A stretch of DNA of 64,000 bases from Morinoia aosen (taxonomy: Eukaryota > Arthropoda > Malacostraca > Amphipoda > Talitridae), in the NCBI GenBank assembly GCA_030386875.1, contig CM059571.1:21384355-21448354 (forward strand), read 5' to 3'. The position numbers were made by a program, and so were the translations under genes. The notes beneath the pieces are model-generated. The model did no database searches. It was not told the DNA's origin and saw only the letters and a program-made list of their open reading frames with translations. Below, in pieces: positions 45,383 through 57,779 of the stretch (its first letter is position 1; every line of letters starts with the position of its first letter).

Positions 45383-47757
45383 GGCGAGATTGGCTACAAG
45401 TCGTTCAGGAGGTGTAAAAACCGGCATCGCAAGCTTGAAAAGACCAAGTTAGGTATAAATTTCCTTGTCAACTGCAAGGCCCAGAACATACTACCGAAGC
45501 ATCTCCGATTCAAGCTCTACGAGCGTTGCCTGCAATCATCCACCTTATATCGTTCATGGCAGAGTAAGTTACTTGTCAACGAACTGCAGTGTAAGAGAAA
45601 AAGTGAGGTCGTCTTCAGGACATCGCTTGCCACTAGCGACGCCACCTTTCTATTCCTTCTTTCACCTTTTCGCTGGATTCTGTACTGCAGATACATCGCC
45701 TTCCGCATCAAGCAGTTCAGAGATGAGACCTAGGCCGTCCACGGAAGAAAACTACAGGCCCTCGGCGTTCAAGGGGAGGTCGGTCCAGTGGACCCATCTC
45801 AGGTCATTTAATTTTATCTCTGTGGCTCTGTCTCCTCGATTAGGATACTAACTTACGTTTGGCCTAGAATTTTGTTTACCAATTTTTCAATTAGATTTTT
45901 ATAAATTCTTTTTATCTTATGAAAGAATAGCTTACAATCTTAAAATGTTCGCTGTAATAATTTTAGTGAACTCACAGACAGAGTACGCACTGTTGCTCTT
46001 AAGTATTACTATAATTTCAAGCCCTACAAGGTTTTTTCGTTTGTTTTCTCAAAATCTGATTTCACTCTCTTAAAAAAGTTAGCATCAAACAGGAACGTCA
46101 TTGTAGCCAAACCAGACAAAGGACGGGGTATACATCTCTTAGACAAGGCGACCTACCTGAACAGCATGAAATAGCTTATATAGGATCCGAATAAGTTTTC
46201 TTAAGTTATTGAGCCGGTAAAAAATTTAGTCACTCGTATAGAATATAAAATCAATCAATTTTTGCGAAAATTTAAAGGCTTGAACTGCATTAGAGAAGAT
46301 TTATACATGATGCTTTATGTCAAGGGCTCTGAACTGGGTGCTCTCTATGGCCTTCCGAAAAATTCATAACCTGAATTTACTACAAAGTACCAATTCCGTC
46401 GAATTTTTGCGTCCTACAATGCTCCTAGTTTTTTGTTGGCAAAATTTTTACTACCTGTTTCGTCACCTCTCTGTACCAACGATTTTACTGTTGAAAAATT
46501 TTACTTACGTCTCAGATTTGAAAAAAACATTTCGATGGAGACCGTTTTTTTATGGCATCTTTTGATGCAGAATCATTATTTAATAACATACCCCTGCATG
46601 AGACTATTGCTATTTGTCTACGAAAACTGTTCCTAAATTCTACAACAAAAATCACAGGCCTCTCAAGAGATCTTTTCAAAACTTTTTTGAATTATCAGTG
46701 CTCAATTCATTTTTTGTGTTTGATTCGAAATATTATAGACAGACGGAAGGGATGGCTATGGCCCAACTTTACCCAACATTTATATGAGTGAAAATGAAGT
46801 TCAGAGGCTGTAGACCTGCCCCGAGTCATTTAAGCCCGTATTTCATAGACGCTACATAGATGATACGTTCCTGCTCTTTCGTGAATCATCTCACGCCCAA
46901 TTGTTCTTGGATTATTTGAATAAAAAACATGAAAATATAAAATTTACATGAAAATAGAACAAGATCGAAAAATTTAACTTTCAGACTACCTAATTCATAA
47001 ATCAAATAAATTCGAGTGCACTGCTTATAGAAAAGAGTTTTCACGACTAGGACTAAGTTTTTTGCAGCTTTTGTCTGTGGTCTTTTAATATTAATAGTGT
47101 TACAACGTTGATATCCCGCGCGTTTAAAATTTGTTCTAATTTCCCATTTTTATATCAAGAATTTCACTTTTTGAAAAAAATTCAAAAAATGGTTACTCCG
47201 TACGTTGCATAGATTCAAAAATACGTTTATTCCTCGATAGATTTAATGGCTACAGACATAAAATTGGCAACATCGGCCCCGCCCATAGGACTGCATATGT
47301 ATCTCTTCTTTACTTTGGTGCGCAGTCTAAGAAATTAAATATAGAATTGGTCGGTGCGTTTTTGTAGTAATTTTCTGATGGGAATTTAAAACTGTATTGG
47401 TAAACAATTTTAGAGTATCACCGTTTTTTAATTATAGAGATAAGCTTGCTGCCGGAATGCAAGCTACTCTTGTTTATAAGTTTAGCTGTGCACGTTGGGA
47501 ATCAGAGTACATTGGATGTACATCTCGTACTCTTTACACTCGAGTTTTCGAGCACTCTGGTAGGAACTTTAGAACAAACTCAACTTTTTCAAAGCTCCCA
47601 ATTTTTGCCGTTAGACAGCATTCTGACGAGTGTGATAACGTAATTTCCATTAATCAATTTTTGATATTGGCAAAACCAAAGTTTTATACAGATATGCGTA
47701 TTTTAGAGTCCTTATACATTTTTAAACTTAAGCCGGGTTTGAACAACACTCTTAGTT
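45383..47757 (+). pseudogene. Penelope-like element reverse transcriptase / GIY-YIG endonuclease (PLE-1), decayed
   Basis: Frames on the plus strand give, in order: an N-terminal PLE region (LEKTKLGINFLVNCKAQN, then KHLRFKLYERCLQSS, 45430-45590); VIVAKPDKGRGIHLLDKATY (about 46100); YGLPKN and ASYNAPSFLLAKFLLPVSSP (46340-46470); reverse transcriptase motif FDAESLFNNIPLHETI (46561); YRQTEGMAMGPTLPNIYMS (46735-46790); catalytic YIDD (46853-46864); and a fully open 120-codon endonuclease stretch at 47397-47757 with VYKFSC, EYIGCTSRTLYTRV and ILESLYIFKLKPGLN. PLEs copy RNA into DNA at a nick made by this endonuclease. Several stops and frameshifts between 45710 and 47390 make it non-functional as one protein. 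The region between YIDD and the endonuclease is degraded. Confidence 0.9.
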
Positions 47758-47999
47758 GATTTCCTTTAGCCATCAGAAATAGGTAATCGCAATTAACGTG
47801 ATTTTATAGGTTGTTTTTAGATTCCTCATTCTAAAATAGCCTATTTTTACTTTTCAATTTTTTAAATTCTTATTACTAATGATGGCCTGTGGCCGAAACG
47901 TTTAAAATTAGGTTTTATTCGGCTATATACCTTCAATGATTGAATGATCATAGTAGCTTATCTTGCTCTTTCATTTTTATTACGGTGCTAGGGCTCCCG
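47758..47999 (+). mobile_element. PLE-1 3' pseudo-LTR
   Basis: It directly follows the endonuclease stop and carries the same sequence as the 5' repeat: TTTCCTTTAGCCATCAG, GGTAATCGCAATTAACG, TCATTCTAAAATAGCC, the hammerhead position, AAATTAGGTTTTATTCGG, ACCTTCAATGATTGAATGAT, TCATTTTTATTACGGTGCTA and GGGCTCCC. It ends where the 5' copy runs into the coding body. The two copies differ at many sites, so insertion was not recent. Confidence 0.88.
47866..47930 (+). ncRNA. Hammerhead-like motif, PLE-1 3' pseudo-LTR copy
   Basis: CTAATGA at 47876-47882 (a G to A change in the CTGATGA core), one T, stem II GGCC / TGT / GGCC (47884-47894), then GAAAC at 47895. Stem II is longer here than in the 5' copy but still fully paired. 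The core change should abolish cleavage in this copy if the motif is a true hammerhead. Confidence 0.65.
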
Positions 48000-49562
48000 G
48001 AGGAGATCAAACTCGACAATAAAAACAAGAAAATTGTGTAAAGGGTGAAAATTGAAAATACTGCTCGTGCAGTTCAGAGTATTGTTTTTGTTCGAAATCA
48101 AGCATTTTCAACGAGTTTACTTGCTTATTTAATGAGGGAAGCGTTCTGCAATAGTTACATCTGGTATATTTCAGCAAAAAACACAGCGTTTGGCAAACAA
48201 TCCTCATTAATGTCGTTCTCAGGTAAATAATACAACTGGGAATAAAAAAAAGTTCAGAATTTACTTAGGGGAAAGCTTTAGTTGCTTTCCACGAGTCGGG
48301 AAAACAAAGTTGAGGCACGCTTTAACGACTCTGTTCTACCCCTAGCTTTGCGGCATAGCAGTCACGAGTACAGAGGCATTTTTGCCTTTTAATATCATGT
48401 TCCAAGAAAATAGAAAAGATGAAGACATAATATGAAAAATTAGTCGGAGATGATGAGATGAGAGTCCGAGAGTCGGATGATGAGAGTCGGAGAACACCGA
48501 AATGGCCTCTATGAACAGCAGAAAAATCTTGCTGCTAAATTAATCGGAACTCGGTTTTATTAGAAGACTTATAGGCCGAAAACTCAGACAGACTTACAGA
48601 TTCAGGACTCACACAGTCAAGCTTTATTTAATCAGAATCAAATGAACGAAAGTGCATCATACTTGTAAGACATATCATGTTTCTGTGAGCTTCATACAGT
48701 GTTTGAGAGACATATTATGTCCCTGTGAGCTTCTTACATTATTTGTGAACTTCAATTTTTGTCAGAACTTTATTAGAGGAAGCAAATTATTTTTAGGTTC
48801 AAGAATTAAATAGGGGTGAAACAAAAGAAAATTTTATCACTTAATTATTCAGAGAAGATTTGGATCATGCAAGGAGAGGTGTGGCTCGCGCAGAGCACAA
48901 TACCGACAGTAGAATATTATTGTTCTATAATTTCTTAGTTTTGTCATCACTGGTGCGCGTGGAAAATTAAATAGTATAAAATTATTAATCAAATTCAACG
49001 ACGGCATCAAGACACTACAGTGCACGAGAATATATGAAGACAGTCTTTTTGTATAATAAATAACCATATTTTATCTAAAAAAAATATAGAAATGAACATT
49101 TTTTTCTGAAATTGTCTTGTCAGAGATATTTTAAGTTAGTTATAAGATGAAGCTACCTCCATCTTCAATGACTGCTATAGCTCAGGTGAAAAAACCCTCA
49201 CCTGCTGACGCTGTGTGTTCCGTATAGATGTCTGAAATTCATGAAAGTAAAGCTACAGTATGGTGATGGTAATGATTTACCTCCCTTCCGACAGCGCTTT
49301 ACGCGCAGCAGCCCTTGGGTTCAAAGTGTTGGAGTTTGGCAGTCACACATTGGGTGCTGCGTGATCTTATACATATATGTTTGTCTGGTAACCATTCTTG
49401 GGTTACCAGAACTTTATGATATGGTTATGAGTCTCGCCGATGTACGTAAGGCTTTCCATTATGCATTTAATCAATTCCAGGCTTAATAACTGCTTTCATT
49501 TTTTCAGTGCATCTAAACGTATTTTTTCCACTACCCTTTGAAAAAAGTGGAAGGCAGCAAAT
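48000..49562. other. Unassigned sequence
   Basis: No supported gene. A loose duplication of about 51 bases occurs at 48660-48750 (AGACATATCATGTTTCTGTG and AGACATATTATGTCCCTGTG). Around 48450-48495 GATGAGAGTCGGA-type words repeat three times. Confidence 0.4.
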
Positions 49563-52500
49563 CACTTTCGATACTCAACACTCTGAGAGCATCACATGAC
49601 TCTCGCTACTCAACACTCTGGGAGCATCACATGACTCTCGCTACTCAACACTCTGGGAGCATCACATGACTCTCGCTACTCAACACTCTGGGAGCATCAC
49701 ATGACTCTCGCTACTCAACACTCTGGGAGCATCACATGACTCTCGCTCCTCAACACTCTGGGAGCATCACATGACTCTCGCTACTCAACACTCTGGGAGC
49801 ATCACATGACTCTCGCTCCTCAACACTCTGGGAGCATCACATGACTCTCGCTACTCAACACTCTGGGAGCATCACATGACTCTCGCTACTCAACACTCTG
49901 GGAGCATCCCATGACTCTCGCTACTCAACACTCTGGGAGCATCACATGACTCTCGCTACTCAACACTCTGGGAGCATACATGACTCTCGCTCCTCAACAC
50001 TCTGGGAGCATCACATGACTCTCGCTCCTCAACACTCTGGGAGCATACATGACTCTCGCTCCTCAACACTCTGGGAGCATCACATGACTCTCGCTCCTCA
50101 ACACTCTGAGAGCATCACATGACTCTCGCTACTCAACACTCTGGGAGCATCACATGACACTCGCTACTCAACATTCTGGGAGCATCACATGACTCTCGCT
50201 ACTCAACACTCTGGGAGCATCACATGACTCTCGCTACTCAACACTTTGGGAGTATCACATGACTCTCGCTACTCAACACTCTGGGAGCATCACATGACTC
50301 TCGCTACTCAACATTCTGGGAGCATCACATGACTCTCGCTACTCAACACTCTGGGAGCATCACATGACTCTCGCTACTCAACACTCTGGGAGCATCACAT
50401 GACTCTCGCTACTCAACACTCTGGGAGCATCACATGACTCTCGCTACTCAACACTCTGTGAGCATCACATGGCTCTCGCTACTCAACACTCTGGGAGCAT
50501 CACATTACTCTCGCTACTCAACACTCTGGGAGCATCACATGACTCTCGCTACTCAACACTCTGGGAGCATCAAATGACTCTCGCTACTCAACACTCTGGG
50601 AGCATCGCATGACACTCGCTACTCAACACTCTGGGAGCATCACATGACTCTCGCTACTCAACACTCTGGGAGCATCGAATGACTCTCGCTCCTCAACACT
50701 CTGGGAGCATCACATGACTCTCGCTACTCAACACTCTGGGAGCATCACATGACTCTCGCTACTCAACACTCTGGGAGCATCACATGACTCTCGCTCCTCA
50801 ACATTCTGGGAGCATCACATGACTCTCGCTACTCAACACTCTGGGAGCATCACATGACTCTCGCTACTCAACACTCTGTGAGCATCACATGACTCTAGCA
50901 ACTCAACACTCTGGGAGCATCACATTACTCTCGCTACTCAACACTCTGGGAGCATCACATGACTCTCGCTACTCAACATTCTGGGAGCATCACATTAATC
51001 TCGCTACCCAGCACTCTGGGAGCATCACATGACTCTCGCTACTCAACATTCTGGGAGCATCACATGACTCTCGCTACTCAACACTCTGGGAGCATCATAT
51101 GACTCTCGCTACTCAACACTCTATGAGCATCACATGACTCTCGCTACTCAACACTCTGGGAGCATCACATGACTCTCGCTACTCAACACTCTGGGAGCAT
51201 CACATGACACTCGCTACTCAACATTCTGGGAGCATCACATGACTCTCGCTACTCAACACTCTGGGAGCATCATATGACTCTCGCTACTCAACACTTTGGG
51301 AGTATCACATGACTCTCGCTACTCAACACTCTGGGAGCATCACATGACTCTCGCTACTCAACATTCTGGGAGCATCACATGACTCTCGCTACTCAACACT
51401 CTGGGAGCATCACATGACTCTCGCTACTCAACATTCTGGGAGCATCACATTAATCTCGCTACCCAGCACTCTGGGAGCATCACATGACTCTCGCTACTCA
51501 ACATTCTGGGAGCATCACATGACTCTCGCTACTCAACACTCTGGGAGCATCATATGACTCTCGCTACTCAACACTCTGGGAGCATCACATGACTCGCGCT
51601 ACTTAACACTCTGGGAGCATCACATGACTCTCGCTACTCAACACTCTGGGAGCATCACATGACACTCGCTACTCAACATTCTGGGAGCATCACATGACTC
51701 TCGCTACTCAACACTCTGGGAGCATCACATGACTCTCGCTACTCAACACTTTGGGAGTATCACATGACTCTCGCTACTCAACACTCTGGGAGCATCACAT
51801 GACTCTCGCTACTCAACATTCTGGGAGCATCACATGACTCTCGCTACTCAACACTCTGGGAGCATCACATGACTCTCGCTACTCAACACTCTGGGAGCAT
51901 CACATGACTCTCGCTACTCAACACTCTGGGAGCATCACATGACTCTCGCTACTCAACACTCTGGGAGCATCACATGACTCTCGCTACTCAACACTCTGGG
52001 AGCATCACATTACTCTCGCTACTCAACACTCTGGGAGCATCACATGACTCTCGCTACTCAACACTCTGGGAGCATCAAATGACTCTCGCTACTCAACACT
52101 CTGGGAGCATCGCATGACACTCGCTACTCAACACTCTGGGAGCATCACATGACTCTCGCTACTCAACACTCTGGGAGCATCGAATGACTCTCGCTCCTCA
52201 ACACTCTGGGAGCATCACATGACTCTCGCGACTCAACACTCTGGGAGCATCACATGACTCTCGCTACTCAACACTCTGGGAGCATCACATGACTCTCGCT
52301 CCTCAACATTCTGGGAGCATCACATGACTCTCGCTACTCAACACTCTGGGAGCATCACATGACTCTCGCTACTCAACACTCTGTGAGCATCACATGACTC
52401 TAGCAACTCAACACTCTGGGAGCATCACATTACTCTCGCTAATCAACACTCTGGGAGCATCACATGACTCTCGCTACTCAACATTCTGGGAGCATCACAT

Positions 52501-54809
52501 TAATCTCGCTACCCAGCACTCTGGGAGCATCACATGACTCTCGCTACTCAACATTCTGGGAGCATCACATGACTCTCGCTACTCAACACTCTGGGAGCAT
52601 CATATGACTCTCGCTACTCAACACTCTATGAGCATCACATGACTCTCGCTACTCAACACTCTGGGAGCATCACATGACTCTCGCTACTCAACACTCTGGG
52701 AGCATCACATGACACTCGCTACTCAACATTCTGGGAGCATCACATGACTCTCGCTACTCAACACTCTGGGAGCATCACATGACTCTCGCTACTCAACACT
52801 TTGGGAGTATCACATGACTCTCGCTACTCAACACTCTGGGAGCATCACATGACTCTCGCTACTCAACATTCTGGGAGCATCACATGACTCTCGCTACTCA
52901 ACACTCTGGGAGCATCACATGACTCTCGCTACTCAACACTCTGGGAGCATCGAATGACTCTCGCTCCTCAACACTCTGGGAGCATCACATGACTCTCGCT
53001 ACTCAACACTCTGGGAGCATCACATGACTCTCGCTACTCAACACTCTGGGAGCATCACATGACTCTCGCTCCTCAACATTCTGGGAGCATCACATGACTC
53101 TCGCTACTCAACACTCTGGGAGCATCACATGACTCTCGCTACTCAACACTCTGTGAGCATCACATGACTCAAGCAACTCAACACTCTGGGAGCATCACAT
53201 TACTCTCGCTACTCAACACTCTGGAAGCATCACATAACTCTCGCTACTCAACATTCTGGAAGCATCACATGACTCTCGCTACTCAACACTCTGGGAGCAT
53301 CACATGTCTCTCGCTCCTCAACATTCTGGGAGCATCACATGACTCTCGCTCCTCAACAGTCTGGGAGCATCACATGACTCTCGCTACTCAACACTCTGGG
53401 AGCATCACAAGACTCTCGCTACTCAACATTCTGGGAGCATCACATGACTCTCACTACTCAACACTGTGGGAGCATCACATGACTCTCGCTACTCAATACT
53501 CTGGGAGCATCACATGACTCTCGCTACTCAACATTCTGGGAGCATCACATGACTCTCGCTACTCAACCCTCTGGGAGCATCACATGACTCTCGCTACTCA
53601 ACATTCTGGGAGCATCACATGACTCTCGCTACTCAACACTCTGGGAGCATCACTTGACTCTCGCTACTCAACATTCTGGGAGCATCACGTTACTCTCGCT
53701 ACTCAACACTCTGGGAGCATCACATGACTCTCGCTACTCAACATTCTGGGAGCATCACATGACTCTCGCTACTCAACACTCTGGGAGCATCACATGACTC
53801 TCGCTACTCAACACTCTGGGAGCATCACATGACTCTCGCTACTCAACACTCTCGGAGCATCACATGACTCTCGCTACTCAACATTCTGGGAGCATCACAT
53901 GACTCTCGCTACTCAACACTCTGGGAGCATCACATGTCTCTCGCTACTCAACACTCTGGGATTATCACATGACTCTCGCTACTCAACACTCTGGGAGCAT
54001 CACATGACTCTCGCTACTCAACACTCTGGGAGCATCACATGACTCTCGCTACTCAACACTCTGGGAGCATCACATTACTCTCGCTACTCAACATTCTGGG
54101 AGCATCACATGACTCTCGCTCCTCAACAGTCTGGGAGCATCACATGACTCTCGCTACTCAACACTCTGGGAGCATCACATGACTCTCGCTACTCAACACT
54201 CTGGGAGCATCACATGACTCTCGCTACTCAACACTCTGGGAGCATCACATGACTCTCGCTACTCAACATTCTGGGAGCATCACATTACTCTCGCTACTCA
54301 ACACTCTGGGAGCATCACATGACTCTCGCTACTCAACACTCTGGGCGCATCACATGACTCTCGCTACTCAACACTCTGGGAGCTTCACATTACTCTCGCT
54401 ACTCAACATTCTGGGAGCATCACATGACTCTCGCTCCTCAACAGTCTGGGAGCATCACATGACTCTCGCTACTCAACAGTCTGGGAGCATCACATGACTC
54501 TCGCTACTCAACACTCTGGGAGCATCACATGACTCTCGCTACTCAACACTCTGGGAGCATCACATGACTCTCGCTACTCAACACTCTGGGAGCATCACAT
54601 TACTCTCGCTACTCAACATTCTGGGAGCATCACATGACTCTCGCTCCTCAACAGTCTGGGAGCATCACATGACTCTCGCTACTCAACACTCTGGGAGCAT
54701 CACATGACTCTCGCTACTCAACACTCTGGGAGCATCACATGACTCTCGCTACTCAACACTCTGGGAGCATCACATGACTCTCGCTACTCAACATTCTGGG
54801 AGCATCACA
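49563..54809. repeat. 35-bp satellite array, about 150 copies, with higher-order duplications
   Basis: The unit is CTCAACACTCTGGGAGCATC followed by ACATGACTCTCGCTA. It repeats with almost constant length; two units near 49975 and 50044 are 34 bp. Rare variants recur at exact multiples of 35: CGCATGACACTC at 50606 and 52111 (1505 apart); CGAATGACTCTCGCTCCT at 50676, 52181 and 52951 (1505 and 770); ACACTTTGGGAGTATC at 50241, 51291, 51746 and 52796 (1050, 455, 1050). These show segmental duplications of 43, 30, 13 and 22 units. Open frames within it (82 and 117 codons) arise where local variants remove stops and have no coding meaning. Confidence 0.97.
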
Positions 54810-54872
54810 ACTGTTAGAAGTTTGCAGTGCATTGCCCCCAATACATCTGAGTGATTTGCACATTACCAGCTA

Positions 54873-55606
54873 TCAGGTTAGTGCAAAAGTTACGTCCCAT
54901 TTTTAGAACGAATGTCTGAAATTTTTTTTTCAATTATTAACTTTCTGTTGTAAGTGTAATATATTTCTGTGACTAAAATAAATGATATTCTTCCAGATTA
55001 CCTCTGTTAATTTTATATATTTGACGAATATTGGCGTCCATCCATGTCCTACCTAAAGATCAAATAAGAAATATTCTACTGTACTAGCTTGTGAAGGTTT
55101 TGATGCAAGCGCTGCATCAAAATCTATTCAGAACCCTTATGGGGCTGATGTAAATGTAAGAAGTTGCAGGAGATTGTTTTCTCGTTTTTGAAGATGTGAT
55201 TTCACTTTTAAAAATGGGTCAAAAAAGGTCGTTCAAAAACACTTGGTTCCGATCAGATTACTGTTCTTGCGTTCGAGAATCCTGCTGCTACCACTAGGGA
55301 AATTCCAAGACAATTAGACGGGACCCGTACAACCTGCTTCTGATTTCCATTTGTTCCGAGGACTACTGATCTATTTTAGTGGATTGAGGTTAACAACAAA
55401 AGAAGAGATTGGGAAAAGAGTTGAATTTGTATTTTAATTCTAAACCTAGAGAATTTTGCAACTGAAGCATTTATAAGCTTGTTGAAAGTGGAATGAGTAC
55501 ATTGAAACCAATAGAGCTTGTTAATAAAAAAATATTTCCAAAGTCACTGGCTTATATAATTTTATCCAGGATTTTTAAATCGAACTTCACTTTTGCACCA
55601 ACTTGG
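54873..55606 (+). mobile_element. mariner element, internally deleted, 734 bp
   Basis: Terminal repeats TCAGGTTAGTGCAAAAGT (54873-54890) and the complement of ACTTTTGCACCAACTTGG (55589-55606) agree at 15 of 18 positions and are flanked by TA on both sides, the mariner target duplication. The GGTTGGTGCAAAAGT-type end is that of the cecropia-like mariners. The N-terminal transposase region is readable (ACEGFDASAASKSIQNPYGA, then SCRRLFSRF, then after a frameshift GSDQITVLAFENPAATTREI, RQLDGTRTT). The C-terminal tail is also present (SKPREFCN, a stop, SIYKLVESG). The catalytic middle (DD34D) is missing. It is dead but could have been mobilised in trans. It starts 63 bases after the 35-bp array ends. 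Confidence 0.88.
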
Positions 55607-55611
55607 TATTC

Positions 55612-55930
55612 CTCTCATCGAATTGTTGATCCTAGTAAACTTTTTTCGTCAAAGAAAAACTGAAGACCGCGTGACCATGAGAGTTTTTTGTTAATAGAGT
55701 TATCAATTTGAACAGATGAGGCAGTGTTCGTGCACCATGGCCAGCACGAAATGCCTTCGTCTCATGACTTAGGATTTGTTTCGAATGTCTTGATACTCAA
55801 CAGTTTTGATAATCTACTCTGACACCAATATTTCTTTGGTAGTTTTCCCAGTTAATCTTCTCGGGTCCTTATCGACGATGTATTGAACCTGTTTCATTAA
55901 TTCTGACGGCGTTGTTTTAGTGTCCGAGCT
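55612..55930 (-). pseudogene. Tc1/mariner-superfamily transposase fragment (N-terminal half)
   Basis: On the minus strand one frame gives VQYIVDKDPRRLTGKTTKEI, a stop, then QDIRNKS, a stop, VMRRRHFVLAMVHEHCL. A frame change then gives LQFFFDEK and KFTRINNSMR. This order (DPRR-type helix-turn-helix start, KS(Y)VxRRxHF, then (F)SDEKxFT holding the first catalytic aspartate) is that of Tc1/mariner transposases. It is broken by stops and a frameshift after the DEK. The mariner at 54873-55606 lies just downstream in its orientation and may have inserted into it. Confidence 0.6.
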
Positions 55931-57779
55931 TAGTATATATTTTTTCATTTGTAAAATGAGTGGAATAATATCATAACACTCCTTTACCTCCAAACCAGCT
56001 TTGTGTACGAATGGTTAAGGAATATTTATTAATTTGCTAATATCTAAATTACACCAACCGTGCATCTGTAGCAACCATAACTGTATGTTTTCTAATTTCT
56101 CCAGTTAACAAGTTATTTCAAAGGGCTAGCTCTGATGCCAAGGCGGTATATTAATTTACTCACCGACGTGGAGTGCTGGCAATAGAATGTCCTAAAATGG
56201 CCCTTGCGCTCTGGAAATTGGAAGGCAAAATCTATAGGCCCAAAATCTTTGACTGGGCTCGCTATTTGCCCCTCGAGACAATGAGGGCCTCAAAGATTGC
56301 GTCCAGTATTCTGTGGCTGTTTGACTTAGATAACCAAATTACAATTCTTCGCTGGCTTTCGATAAGAATTGACTTTAAGCCTGTTGAAAATCTATCCCAA
56401 TTATTAAAATCAACAGTCGAGCTCTATGGAACTTTCATGAATTAGAACGTGTCTCCATTTGAGAACAGGCCTCAGAATCTTATTCGGAAACTGTCAAGAA
56501 TTGGAAAACGACTATTGACAGTTGGAATAACGATGATTTTTTCTACGAACTGTTACTATATTGATTTTATTTAAAAATTTTCATATAGTGCGAATACAAT
56601 TATCCACCTATTTAATTTTTTCTTTTTTATACAGCTAAATAAAATTCAGATACTAAAATCTGATAATGGAGGCGTATACTCTTTTTTTACTCGTAATTGA
56701 AAAAAATGCATAGCGTGATGTGATATAAATACTAAATTCAACGAAAGAAATGGTACAAATACAAACTATATTATTATTAATAAATGACTGAGCGAATAAA
56801 TGTGAACAATATTAATATTGAATGACGGCAAATTTCATCGTTAAATGCATGCGTAAGAAAAGAACGCGTTTTTGTGCTTAAAATCTGCTCGAAATTTCAG
56901 AAACATAATAGAAAAGGATGATAGGAAGCACTTACGCTAACGTGTACGAGAAACGCAAACTTCTTAATGTCTTCAATAAATCACCAGTTGCGAGGAAATT
57001 GAAGCTGAAGAGTTGATGCGAAAAAATATGTGTCTGATTCCATGCGCATTTCCAAGTGAAGAGATTTTCCAATTGCATTTGCTAATCCCTGATCGCATTC
57101 AGAGGGAATCTTACTGCATATTTTTCTTAAATGGTATGTTTCCAGCACATTGAACCACATTTGTGCTCTGAAATACGTTTTATTTGCAGTATACGTATTT
57201 TAAGGTGGGCTTAAACAACAGTAAAAAAGAAAACCACAAAAGATATTGCAACCTTTTTTGAAATTATTCTCATGCCTTTCAAACTTGTTTAAACAGCACG
57301 TTTGAGCTCACGTTACTTATACTTGCTTTCTCACATCTTGCTATGTATTATTTCAAGCACTAAAACTGGAGGCTCTATGTCGAGTGCTGTTGGTTGGACT
57401 TCTCAGAGGTGTGCAAAATGAGGTAATCAGGCAGGAAGGAGGGAAATTATCCAAAATAATTTTATGAGTGAACAATGTGACTGGAAAGGAATCGCAGTAC
57501 ATAATTTGTAGATCATAACTGAGCGAATAATTTTCTCTTGATCTAGTATTTGGAGTTTGAGGTCACCGAAAATTAGCAACGTCTGAAAGTAAAGTCATTG
57601 CTTACGAGTAAAGCCATCAATAATTATCGTAAGAAACTTTTCATCCCTTATTTATTTAAATAAATAAATAGGATACTGGAATAACACAAATAATATTGCT
57701 GCCAAGTGTCTAATAAGTGTAAATAACTTATATTCACTAACTTATCTATAAGAGTCAAAATTATCGTTTGGGGGATTTT
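55931..57779. other. Unassigned sequence
   Basis: No supported gene. The 90-codon frame at 56173-56445 (MLAIECPKMALALWKLEGK at its start) matches no family I know. TAAATAAATAAATA near 57655 is a short microsatellite-like run. Confidence 0.35.

Noticed and set aside
53164-54497. Open frames of 117 and 82 codons within the 35-bp array
   Set aside because: 35 is not a multiple of three. The frames come from the local absence of stop variants across the three phases and have no coding signature.
49563-54809. CRISPR array
   Set aside because: The 35-bp units are directly contiguous with no variable spacers, there are no cas genes, and the surrounding elements are eukaryotic. The same applies to the other arrays.
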